16,030 nucleotides of DNA from an uncultured Kordia sp. (GCA_913054565.1 CAJXHW010000010.1:1-16030); one strand, 5' to 3'. Positions 8,794 through 16,011 are shown, numbered from the stretch's first letter. Made by a program: numbers and translations. Notes: generated by a model from the sequence alone, not told the origin.

Positions 8794-9537
8794 TCAAAAA
8801 AACCATAGTTTAATTGACAAAATACATATCATCATAACAACAAAAATCTTGACTAACCTATCTCCTTTTCCTACAGACCATCGACTAGAAATCCAAGCCC
8901 CAGAAGCATTACCTATAGCTAAAATCAAGCCAAGCTTCCAATTTACCTTATCATTTAATGCAAACATAAAAACAGCACCAATAGTATAAATACACACAAC
9001 AGCTACTTTCGTTGCATTAGATTTTACCAAGGACAACCTATTTACATATGGCAAAACTATAAGCATCATAAAACCTATACCTGCATTTATAAAGCCACCA
9101 TATATACCCAAGAAGAAAAAAACAATAATTGAAATATAAAGGTACTTCCCCGTTGTTCGCTCTATCATTTCTGACAATTGCATTTTAGGACTTACTAAAA
9201 TCATTACAACCACCAATACCATAATAATAGAAAGTATCTTATTGAAGGTATCTCCTTTAATATCTACAGCAATTTGAGCTCCAATTAATGAACCTAATAG
9301 CGCTGAAATACCCAAATATAGACTAAATGGATATGTTGTCACATTTTTACTCTGAAACCCTTTAACTCCAATGGCAGTTTGAATTAAAATTGCCACACGA
9401 TTGGTTCCGTTTGCAACACTTGAAGGCAACCCCATTAGTATAAGTACAGGCATAGTTAACAAAGTTCCTCCTCCGGCAATTGTATTAACAAAACCAGCAA
9501 CAAAACCTACTCCTATCAACAATAAATACTCCAACAT
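8794..9537 (-). CDS. TauE/SafE-family membrane permease (sulfite/sulfonate exporter-like)
   Basis: This is a polytopic inner-membrane protein of 247 aa with about eight hydrophobic segments. The N-terminal half carries the family signature: a glycine-rich first helix, NTIAGGG (18-24), LTMPVLILMGLP and the ANGTNR segment (42-47). The second half has the internal counterpart GGFINAGIGFM (147-157) and KSNATK (172-177), in keeping with the known two-fold repeat of the family. Characterised members are linked to export of sulfite, sulfoacetate or other organosulfur anions, but most members have no proven substrate. The start codon at 9537 lies only 11 bases past the hairpin that ends the tRNA-Ser transcript, and no TAnnTTTG box is visible between them. 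The gene may depend on read-through. Its stop is 88 bases before the M36 peptidase start. Family is secure, substrate is not. Confidence 0.9.
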   Translation of the reverse strand: MLEYLLLIGVGFVAGFVNTIAGGGTLLTMPVLILMGLPSSVANGTNRVAILIQTAIGVKGFQSKNVTTYPFSLYLGISALLGSLIGAQIAVDIKGDTFNKILSIIMVLVVVMILVSPKMQLSEMIERTTGKYLYISIIVFFFLGIYGGFINAGIGFMMLIVLPYVNRLSLVKSNATKVAVVCIYTIGAVFMFALNDKVNWKLGLILAIGNASGAWISSRWSVGKGDRLVKIFVVMMICILSIKLWFF

Positions 9538-9548
9538 AGATATATAAA

Positions 9549-9576
9549 AAAAGCCTTACATAATTGTAAGGCTTTT
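9549..9576 (-). terminator. Terminator after tRNA-Ser
   Basis: AAAAGCCTTACA (9549-9560) and TGTAAGGCTTTT (9565-9576) form a perfect 12-bp stem with a TAAT loop. On the minus strand the stem is followed by a run of U (plus-strand A-run 9546-9552). It starts two bases beyond the tRNA 3' end and ends just before the permease start codon. Confidence 0.88.
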
Positions 9577-9577
9577 G

Positions 9578-9662
9578 CGGAGAAGGAGGGATTCGAACCC
9601 CCGGACCTGTTACAGTCAACAGTTTTCAAGACTGCCGCATTCGACCACTCTGCCACTTCTCC
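9578..9662 (-). tRNA. tRNA-Ser (anticodon UGA)
   Basis: The minus strand folds into a class II tRNA of 85 nt. The acceptor stem GGAGAAG/CTTCTCC has discriminator G at 9578, and the short D stem is GCA/TGC around GAGTGGTCGAA. The anticodon stem GCAGT/ACTGT encloses the loop CTTGAAA with anticodon TGA (plus-strand 9626-9628). The variable arm is long, built on GACTGT/ACAGGTC as expected for serine. The T loop is TTCGAAT on a five-pair stem. The 3' CCA is not encoded and must be added by nucleotidyltransferase. It reads UCA, and other UCN codons by wobble. Confidence 0.97.
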
Positions 9663-9696
9663 AGAATGTCTACCAGCTATTTGCTGATTGCGAGTG

Positions 9697-9704
9697 CAAA
9701 TATA
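9697..9704 (-). promoter_or_regulatory. tRNA-Ser promoter, -7 box
   Basis: On the minus strand this reads TATATTTG, a perfect TAnnTTTG box, 34 bases upstream of the mature tRNA 5' end. The expected start point is near 9690, giving a 5' leader of about 28 nt for RNase P to remove. There is no clear TTG at -33, but A-tracts occupy the region just upstream. Confidence 0.72.
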
Positions 9705-9709
9705 GGACG

Positions 9710-9759
9710 TTTTTTAAATAATAAAAGCTTTTTTTAAACTTTTTTTACGGCTTTTTTTT
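9710..9759 (-). promoter_or_regulatory. Phased A-tracts upstream of tRNA promoter (UP-element-like)
   Basis: Four T-runs on the plus strand (A-tracts in the direction of tRNA transcription) lie at 9710-9715, 9729-9735, 9740-9746 and 9752-9759. Their centres are about 20, 11 and 12 bases apart, close to multiples of one helical turn. Measured from a start near 9690 the last three fall at about -40 to -70. This is what an UP element or intrinsically curved DNA at a stable-RNA promoter would look like. Function is inferred from position and spacing only. Confidence 0.5.
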
Positions 9760-9792
9760 AAGTCCCTATAAATGAGTTTATAACCTCTGAAA

Positions 9793-11244
9793 TTATTTTT
9801 CAAACAATGCGATAGTTTCAATATGTGCAGTATGCGGGAATTGATCAACCATACTAATTTTCTTTAATTGATACCCCGCTTCTATTAGCTGTTCTGTATC
9901 TCTTGCCTGAGTTGCAGGGTTACACGACACATACACCATACGTTGTGCTCCTAACCTAATTACCTTACGTAATGTTTTTGGCGCTATTCCTGATCGAGCA
10001 GGATCTAATATAATTGTTTCTATTTTTCTTGTATACTCCGGATGTTCTAATAAAAATTTACCTACGTCGGCAGTAAAAAATTGCACTCCTTCAATATTAT
10101 TTCTTTTAGCGTTTTCTTTAGCGTCAACAATTGATGATGCTGCAATATCTACCCCTAATATTTTTGCGTTTTTACTTCGTGAAGCAACAATTTGACCAAT
10201 AGTTCCAGTACCGCAAAATAAATCCATTACCACTTTATCATCAACGGTTTCTTTCTTTTCTAAAACATAATCAACAACCTTCTCATATAATTTTTCTGCA
10301 GATTTAGGATTTGTCTGAAAAAAGCTCTTCATACTAATTTCAAAATTTAGTCCTAACAAATTTTCTACAATTTTCTCTTTACCAAAAACCAAACTAGATT
10401 TCCCTGCAGTTGCCAAAGTCCTATCTCCTACCTCATCGTTAATTGAATGTAAAATTCCTGCCAAACGTTCACCAAACAAATCTTTGAATAATGACACAAA
10501 GCCTTGCATATCAAATTTAGGTAAGTCATATGATGTTGTTACCAGATTAAATAATAATTCATTACTTTCAATAGATTTACGAACCACTAAAAAACGAAAG
10601 AACCCTTCTCTTTTAGGAGCGTGCCATGGAGCCAAACCTGATTTTTCACAAAATTCACGTACAAGTTTTAAATTATCTTCTACCTGTTTATCAAATAACC
10701 CAGAATCATTATCTAAATTTTCTGCACACCACCATGTACCACGCTTTTTAAATCCTAATGCAAACTCATCTACATCTGTTTTTAACTCATGATCATAGCG
10801 GATTGCTGAAAACCCATACTCCATTTTATTACGATAATGGTGTACTGAGGGAGATGATATAAATTCATCAAATTTATCTTCTATATCTTCAACTTTACCA
10901 ATACGCTTAAACAACTGTAACGTACTCTCTTTTTTATACTTATGCTGTAAATCTATTGGTAATTTAATATATGGCGCACCCGGAATTACTTGGTATGGCA
11001 CATCTATTTCATCTGCAGACATTTTTAGTACTTCCTCCAATTTACATTCAGCGTAACGCTTGCTTGTTTTTTTTACCTGAGCTTTGACCAATTGCCCTGG
11101 TAAGGTATTAGGTACAAAAACCACAAACTCACCCTCTTCATTTCTAATTCGACCTATTCCTTTTCCTCCAAAAGCATAATCTTCTATTAGAATATTGATG
11201 AACTCTCCTTTTTTCACAAACTTATTTCGTTCTCTTCTTGGCAT
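9793..11244 (-). CDS. rlmD: 23S rRNA (uracil-C5)-methyltransferase, RlmD/RumA family
   Basis: This SAM-dependent enzyme makes 5-methyluridine in 23S rRNA (U1939 in E. coli numbering for RlmD). An N-terminal TRAM RNA-binding domain (about residues 8-70) precedes a central region and a C-terminal Rossmann methyltransferase. Visible motifs are FFQTNP (308-313), SAM-binding DLFCGTGTIG (341-350), LDPARSG (413-419), the nucleophile Cys441 in SCNPAT and the likely general base Glu476 in HIETIAL. The four-cysteine iron-sulfur loop of E. coli RumA is not present: the equivalent stretch (about 83-101, VPYQVIPGAPYIKLPIDLQ) has no cysteine. I start it at the ATG at 11244 (483 aa, MPRRERNKF) rather than at 11292, because the extra 16 residues are hydrophobic, unlike the family, and would lie upstream of the predicted transcription start. 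It stands as its own unit between two hairpins. Assignment to RlmD rather than another m5U23S enzyme is by family similarity. Confidence 0.88.
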   Translation of the reverse strand: MPRRERNKFVKKGEFINILIEDYAFGGKGIGRIRNEEGEFVVFVPNTLPGQLVKAQVKKTSKRYAECKLEEVLKMSADEIDVPYQVIPGAPYIKLPIDLQHKYKKESTLQLFKRIGKVEDIEDKFDEFISSPSVHHYRNKMEYGFSAIRYDHELKTDVDEFALGFKKRGTWWCAENLDNDSGLFDKQVEDNLKLVREFCEKSGLAPWHAPKREGFFRFLVVRKSIESNELLFNLVTTSYDLPKFDMQGFVSLFKDLFGERLAGILHSINDEVGDRTLATAGKSSLVFGKEKIVENLLGLNFEISMKSFFQTNPKSAEKLYEKVVDYVLEKKETVDDKVVMDLFCGTGTIGQIVASRSKNAKILGVDIAASSIVDAKENAKRNNIEGVQFFTADVGKFLLEHPEYTRKIETIILDPARSGIAPKTLRKVIRLGAQRMVYVSCNPATQARDTEQLIEAGYQLKKISMVDQFPHTAHIETIALFEK

Positions 11245-11270
11245 GTTATATGTACTTAAAAAAATCCTTA

Positions 11271-11303
11271 CAAAGCTAAAGAAATAATACACGTGAAATA
11301 CAA
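11271..11303 (-). promoter_or_regulatory. rlmD: rlmD promoter (TTG / TAnnTTTG)
   Basis: On the minus strand, TTG (11303-11301) and TAGCTTTG (11278-11271) are 22 bases apart, within the 17-23 range described for Flavobacterium promoters. The implied start is near 11264, about 20 nt before the ATG at 11244. This excludes the more distal in-frame ATG at 11292 from the transcript. Confidence 0.65.
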
Positions 11304-11324
11304 TTATCTATCGCTTAAAAATCA

Positions 11325-11356
11325 AAAAAGGCCTTGATATTCATCAAAGCCTTTTT
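11325..11356 (-). terminator. Terminator of the alpha-oxoamine synthase gene
   Basis: Bases 11325-11338 and 11343-11356 form a 14-bp stem with a 4-base loop (ATTC). One pair is a mismatch on the plus strand but a G-U wobble in the minus-strand RNA, which shows the direction in which it works. GGC core pairs are followed by a U-run. It lies 20 bases beyond the stop at 11377 and upstream of the rlmD promoter. Confidence 0.88.
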
Positions 11357-11376
11357 AAAATTATCTATTTTGTAAA

Positions 11377-12636
11377 CTACTCTCCCATTGCAGCAGATAC
11401 TTTAGCTGACAATTTCTTGTAAGTTCCGTTTTCTAAACGCTCTCTAATTCCTGAAAACGCATTTAATGTAATTTCAATATCCTCCATAGTATGTGACGTT
11501 GTTGGTATTAAACGCAATAGAATTAATCCTTTTGGAATTACCGGATATACAACTATAGAACAGAAAACACCAAAATTTTCTCTCAAATCTTTAACCAATG
11601 CCATTGCTTCAGGAATACTTCCTTTTAAATACACTGGCGTAATACAAGTTTGAGTTGTTCCTAAATCAAAACCTCTTTCACGCAAACCACCTTGTAAAGC
11701 TCTTACATTATCCCATAACTTGTCTTTAAGCTCAGGCATTGTCTTTAACATTTCTAAACGTTTAAGAGCCCCTACTACCAATTGCATTTGTAATGATTTA
11801 GCAAACATTTGTGAGCGCATATTGTATTTCATGAAATCAATGATTTCTTGATCTGCGGCAAAAAATGCTCCCGTACTTGCCATTGATTTTGCGAATGTTG
11901 CAAAATACACATCAATACCATCTTGACATCCTTGCTCTTCACCAGTTCCTGCTCCAGTTTTACCTAGAGTTCCAAACCCATGTGCATCATCTACCAATAA
12001 ACGGAAATTGTATTTATCTTTTAATGCTATAATTTCTTTAAGCTTTCCTTGCTCACCACGCATACCAAAAACACCTTCAGAGATTAATAAAATACCTCCT
12101 CCTGTTTTTTCTGCAAGCTTAACAGCTCTTCCTAAATTTTTCTCGATACTTTCAATATCATTATGTTTATAGGTGAAACGTTTACCCATATGCAAACGAA
12201 CACCATCAATAATACATGCATGAGCATCTACATCATAAACAATAATATCATCTTTGGTGACTAATGAATCAATTGCTGACACCATTCCTTGATACCCAAA
12301 ATTTACTAAGTAAGCAGCTTCTTTTTGTACAAATTCAGCTAACTCATCTTGCAATTGCTCATGTAACTCGGTATGACCAGACATCATCCTTGCCCCCATA
12401 GGGTAAGCAGAACCATATTTTACACCCGCTTCTCCATCTACTTTTCTTACTTCTGGGTGATTTGCAAGACCTAAATAATCATTGATACTCCAAGTTACTA
12501 CCTCTTTTCCTTGAAACTTCATTCTGTTAGAAATCTCTCCTTCAAGCTTAGGAAACACAAAATAACCTTCTGCTTGCTCTGCCCATTTACCTAGAGGTCC
12601 TTTATCCTTATAGATTTTCTCAAATAAATCTCTCAT
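11377..12636 (-). CDS. Alpha-oxoamine synthase (serine palmitoyltransferase-like; candidate cysteate C-fatty acyltransferase)
   Basis: This is a fold-type-I PLP enzyme that condenses an amino acid with an acyl thioester, releasing CO2. The fold signature is complete: SINDYLGL near residue 50, MGARMMSGHTELHEQLQ (80-96), the PLP-stacking His139 in DVDAHAC, SEGVFGM (186-192), the cofactor-binding Asp216 in VDDAHGFG, and the Schiff-base Lys250 in TFAKSMAS. The relatives are serine palmitoyltransferase, 2-amino-3-ketobutyrate CoA ligase (Kbl), 8-amino-7-oxononanoate synthase and the cysteate C-fatty acyltransferase of sulfonolipid synthesis. It is not beside threonine dehydrogenase or biotin genes here. 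The gene directly upstream belongs to the cysteine/cysteate synthase family, which makes the cysteate acyltransferase role the best contextual guess; SPT is the next best. A terminator lies between the two genes, so this one probably has its own promoter within 12637-12709, which I could not identify. Family is sure; substrate is inference. Confidence 0.85.
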   Translation of the reverse strand: MRDLFEKIYKDKGPLGKWAEQAEGYFVFPKLEGEISNRMKFQGKEVVTWSINDYLGLANHPEVRKVDGEAGVKYGSAYPMGARMMSGHTELHEQLQDELAEFVQKEAAYLVNFGYQGMVSAIDSLVTKDDIIVYDVDAHACIIDGVRLHMGKRFTYKHNDIESIEKNLGRAVKLAEKTGGGILLISEGVFGMRGEQGKLKEIIALKDKYNFRLLVDDAHGFGTLGKTGAGTGEEQGCQDGIDVYFATFAKSMASTGAFFAADQEIIDFMKYNMRSQMFAKSLQMQLVVGALKRLEMLKTMPELKDKLWDNVRALQGGLRERGFDLGTTQTCITPVYLKGSIPEAMALVKDLRENFGVFCSIVVYPVIPKGLILLRLIPTTSHTMEDIEITLNAFSGIRERLENGTYKKLSAKVSAAMGE

Positions 12637-12709
12637 TATATCAATTTTAGATTTTACAACTGCGAAAATAATTAAATAAACCCTTTTATCATAATATTTT
12701 TGCCAACAA

Positions 12710-12741
12710 AAAAAAGCGCTAACATATGTTAACGCTTTTTT
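12710..12741 (-). terminator. Terminator between the two PLP-enzyme genes
   Basis: AAAAAAGCG (12710-12718) pairs with CGCTTTTTT (12733-12741). The stem continues inward through TAAC/GTTA to an ATAT loop. One position is C-A on the plus strand but G-U in the minus-strand RNA, so the hairpin is better formed in the direction of the local genes. It sits 22 bases after the cysteine-synthase-family stop codon and 73 bases before the alpha-oxoamine synthase start, so the pair is not a simple two-gene operon. Confidence 0.87.
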
Positions 12742-12763
12742 GACTCTATCTTAACGTAAATAA

Positions 12764-13804
12764 TTACTTGACGTATTCTATTTTCTTTGGATTTTCTTCT
12801 TGAACAGTATCAAAGAACCCTTGATCTTCCATCCATTTATCATTATAAATTTTACTCATATAACGTGAACCGTGATCTGGTAAAATTACAACAACATTAC
12901 TATTTTCATCAAACTTACCTTCTTCAGCATATTGTTTTACAGCTTGAACTGCAGCACCACTTGTATAACCTACAAATAAGCCTTCACATTTAGCTAATTC
13001 TCTAGCTGTGTGTGCACTTTCTTGATCAGTTACTTTTACAAATTCATCAATGGCGTCAAAATCTGTAGCAGATGGTATTAAATTTTTACCAAGCCCCTCA
13101 ATTCTGTATGGGTAAATTTCATCTTTATCAAACTCTCTTGTTTCATGAAAACTTTTTAAAACAGATCCAAAAGCATCAACTCCTAAAATTTGAACATCTG
13201 GGTTTTGTTCTTTCAAATATTTTGCTGTACCTGAAATTGTTCCTCCTGTACCACTACAAGCAACTAAATGTGTAATCTGTCCTTGTGTTTGATTCCATAT
13301 TTCTGGACCAGTTGAATGGTAATGTGCATCTATGTTTAATTCGTTAAAATACTGATTAATATAAACAGACCCTTTAACTTCTTTATGTAAACGTTTTGCA
13401 ACCTCATAGTAAGACCTTGGATCATCAGCACTAACATTTGCTGGACATACATACACCTTGGCCCCCATGGTACGTAACATATCTATTTTGTCTGGTGAGG
13501 ATTTAGAACTTACTGCTAAAATGCATTCATAGCCTTTTATAACACTCACCATTGCAATACTAAAACCTGTATTTCCTGAAGTTGTTTCTATGATTGTATC
13601 GCCTGGTTTAATTAAACCTTTTCTTTCAGCCTCCTCTATAATATATAATGCAATTCTATCTTTTGAAGAATGCCCTGGATTAAAAGCCTCTACTTTAGCA
13701 AAGAAGTTTCCTTTTAAATTTTGAGTTATATGTTCTAACTTTATTAATGGCGTGTTTCCTACTAAATCTAAAACACTGTTATATGCTTGAATTTCTTCTC
13801 TCAT
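12764..13804 (-). CDS. Cysteine synthase/CBS-family PLP enzyme (candidate cysteate synthase)
   Basis: This is a fold-type-II PLP enzyme that replaces the beta-substituent of a serine derivative with a sulfur nucleophile. Motifs in order: the N-terminal LVGNTPL (14-20); the Schiff-base Lys48 in PGHSSKDR, where relatives usually have GGSVKDR; the asparagine loop TSGNTG (75-80); the phosphate-binding GTGGT (185-189); and YTSGAA (280-285). The C-terminal DHGSRYMSKIYNDKWM (310-325) resembles the end of the cystathionine beta-synthase catalytic core, and no CBS regulatory domains or haem-binding segment are present. Length is 346 aa. Possible products are cysteine, cystathionine or cysteate. Because an alpha-oxoamine synthase follows directly, cysteate formation from phosphoserine and sulfite, as known for capnine-making Bacteroidota, is the most interesting option. 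A TATCTTTG -7 box just upstream and a terminator just downstream make it a separate transcription unit. Fold and chemistry class are certain; substrate is not. Confidence 0.87.
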   Translation of the reverse strand: MREEIQAYNSVLDLVGNTPLIKLEHITQNLKGNFFAKVEAFNPGHSSKDRIALYIIEEAERKGLIKPGDTIIETTSGNTGFSIAMVSVIKGYECILAVSSKSSPDKIDMLRTMGAKVYVCPANVSADDPRSYYEVAKRLHKEVKGSVYINQYFNELNIDAHYHSTGPEIWNQTQGQITHLVACSGTGGTISGTAKYLKEQNPDVQILGVDAFGSVLKSFHETREFDKDEIYPYRIEGLGKNLIPSATDFDAIDEFVKVTDQESAHTARELAKCEGLFVGYTSGAAVQAVKQYAEEGKFDENSNVVVILPDHGSRYMSKIYNDKWMEDQGFFDTVQEENPKKIEYVK

Positions 13805-13856
13805 AAATGATTTTAAAAATTAAGCTATTTTATTATTTGAAAATAAAACAACCGGA

Positions 13857-13864
13857 CAAAGATA
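13857..13864 (-). promoter_or_regulatory. -7 box of the cysteine/cysteate-synthase-family gene
   Basis: The minus strand reads TATCTTTG here, a perfect TAnnTTTG. It is 53 bases upstream of the ATG at 13804, with an expected leader of about 46 nt, and begins 12 bases after the preceding gene's stop. No TTG is visible at the usual -33 distance; a T/A-rich tract occupies it. Confidence 0.62.
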
Positions 13865-13875
13865 GTTATTTTTTT

Positions 13876-16011
13876 TTATTCTTTAATTTTTTCTAAATTT
13901 AACATAAATGCATACTCGGCTGCAATTTCTTTTAACGCTTCAAATCTACCAGATGCACCTCCGTGTCCAGAATCCATATCGCACTTAAACAACAGTAAAT
14001 TATTATCCGTTTTTGACTCTCTTAATTTTGCAGTCCATTTTGCTGGCTCAAAATACTGTACTTGAGAATCATGAAAACCGGTTATAATAAATGTATTAGG
14101 ATAATTTTGTGCAACTACATTATCATATGGTGAATATGATTTCATATAATCATAATATCCTTTTTCATTAGGATTCCCCCACTCATCATACTCTCCTGTT
14201 GTTAAAGGTATTGAATCGTCTAGCATTGTTGTTACAACATCTACAAAAGGGACAGCTGCAACTACTCCGTTGTAAGTTTCAGGGCTTAAATTCATTATTG
14301 CCCCCATTAACAGTCCTCCAGCACTACCACCCATTGCATACAAATGATCTGCTGATGTATAATTTTCTTTTATTAAGTGCTTGGAGCAATCAATAAAGTC
14401 TGTAAATGTGTTCATTTTTTTATACAACTTTCCATTTTCATACCAATGTCTTCCTAAATACTCACTACCACGTATATGTGCAATTGCAAAGACAAAACCA
14501 CGATCTAACAAACTTAAACGTGTAGTACTAAAACCATCTGAAATTGTATATCCGTATGAACCATAGGCATATTGCAACAATGGTGTCTTTTTATTTAGTT
14601 TGGTATCTTTTCTGTACACTAATGATATGGCAACTTTTTCGCCATCTCTAGCAGTTGCCCATATTCTCTCTGATGTATAATTGTTTTTATCAAATTGTCC
14701 TCCTAAAACTTCTTGTTCTTTTTTAACCTCTTTCTCTTTAGTTTCCATATTGAAATCTATTGTAGATGAAGGTGTTGTAAAAGAGTTATAACCGTAACGT
14801 AGAATATTTGTATCAAAATCAACGTTTACAGATGTATAAACTGAATAGGTTTCATTATCAAAAGGCAAGTAATATGAACTAGCCCCATCCCAACGTGATA
14901 TTTTAATTTTTGACAATCCATTTTCCCGCTCACTTACTACAAGATAGTCTTTAAAAATTTCAATATCTTCTAACAATACATTTTCCCTATGTGGTATAAA
15001 ATCAACCCAATTATCTTGTGATGTTTTATTTTCTGGGGTAACCATTAACTTAAAATTAGTAGCCCCATCTTTATTTGTCACTATATAAAACTTATCTTCA
15101 AAATGTGCAATATCATATTCCAATCCTCGTTCTCGAGATTGAAACACCTTAAAATTGCCGTCTGGAGTATTAGCATTTAAAACTCTATATTCACTAGTTA
15201 AAGTACTACTTGACCCTATAATTATAAATTTCTTTGATTTAGATTTATATACAAAAGTACTAAACGTCTCATCAGTTTCATTAAAGACCTCTTTATCGTT
15301 TTTAGGATTATCATTTAAAAAATGCTTAAAAACCCTATCAGAGCGCAATGTTTCGTCATCTTTTCTAGTGTAAAATAACGTCATGTTATCATTTGCCCAT
15401 GTAGAGCCACCTGTGGTGTTCTCTATTTTATAAGGTAACACCTCTCCAGTTTCAATATTTTTAATTTGAATTACATATTGTCTTCTACTTATAGTGTCTA
15501 AACCAAAAGCTACATATTTATTATCTGGACTTACATTTATGCCGTTTAAGTTGAAATATGAGTGCCCCTCAGCCATTTTATTACAATCAAACAATACTTC
15601 TTCAGTGGCCGTTAATGAATCTTTCTTTCTAGTGTAAACAGGATAATCCTTACCTATTTCATATTTTGTAATATACCAATACCCGTTATATTTATATGGT
15701 ACAGAAGAATCATCTTCTTTAATTCGCCCCTTCATTTCCTCAAATAACGACTCCTGAAAATCCTTCGTATCACTTGTCATTTTATTGTAATAATCATTCT
15801 CTCGTTCAAGATAATCTATCACCTCTTCATTATCCTTATCATTCAACCAATAGTAGTTATCCACTCTAACATCGCCATGTTTTTCAAGAGTCTTAGGTCT
15901 TTTTTCTGCGGTTGGTGCTGGAATTTTATCTATTATTTTCATTTGGGCATCTTTTTTACAAGCAAGTGCAAAAATAAGCGTAAGAATAAGGACTGAAAGC
16001 TTTTTTATCAT
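13876..16011 (-). CDS. S9A prolyl-oligopeptidase family, oligopeptidase-B-like lipoprotein
   Basis: This serine peptidase should cut short peptides, in oligopeptidase B usually after basic residues. The N-terminus is a short positively charged, hydrophobic segment ending FALAC, a plausible lipobox with Cys18, followed by KKDAQ. The protein is therefore probably an envelope lipoprotein, unlike the cytosolic E. coli OpdB. A beta-propeller gate spans about residues 45-435, after the family-typical VRVDNYYWLND. The alpha/beta-hydrolase domain (about 440-705) carries the triad Ser563 in GGSAGG, Asp648 in HDSQV and His683 in SGHGG. Other family marks are YAYGSYG (481-487) and the AHIRGSEYLGRHWYENGK segment (511-528). 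The length (711 aa) is complete, and the start lies 19 bases from the window edge, so its promoter is out of view. It is tandem with the downstream gene but separated by that gene's own -7 box. Cleavage specificity and membrane side are inferred. Confidence 0.92.
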   Translation of the reverse strand: MIKKLSVLILTLIFALACKKDAQMKIIDKIPAPTAEKRPKTLEKHGDVRVDNYYWLNDKDNEEVIDYLERENDYYNKMTSDTKDFQESLFEEMKGRIKEDDSSVPYKYNGYWYITKYEIGKDYPVYTRKKDSLTATEEVLFDCNKMAEGHSYFNLNGINVSPDNKYVAFGLDTISRRQYVIQIKNIETGEVLPYKIENTTGGSTWANDNMTLFYTRKDDETLRSDRVFKHFLNDNPKNDKEVFNETDETFSTFVYKSKSKKFIIIGSSSTLTSEYRVLNANTPDGNFKVFQSRERGLEYDIAHFEDKFYIVTNKDGATNFKLMVTPENKTSQDNWVDFIPHRENVLLEDIEIFKDYLVVSERENGLSKIKISRWDGASSYYLPFDNETYSVYTSVNVDFDTNILRYGYNSFTTPSSTIDFNMETKEKEVKKEQEVLGGQFDKNNYTSERIWATARDGEKVAISLVYRKDTKLNKKTPLLQYAYGSYGYTISDGFSTTRLSLLDRGFVFAIAHIRGSEYLGRHWYENGKLYKKMNTFTDFIDCSKHLIKENYTSADHLYAMGGSAGGLLMGAIMNLSPETYNGVVAAVPFVDVVTTMLDDSIPLTTGEYDEWGNPNEKGYYDYMKSYSPYDNVVAQNYPNTFIITGFHDSQVQYFEPAKWTAKLRESKTDNNLLLFKCDMDSGHGGASGRFEALKEIAAEYAFMLNLEKIKE

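Noticed and set aside
9767..9782. TATAAA-TGAG-TTTATA inverted repeat after rlmD as its terminator
   Set aside because: The stem is only 6 A/T pairs with no U-run after it on the minus strand, so it does not qualify as an intrinsic terminator.
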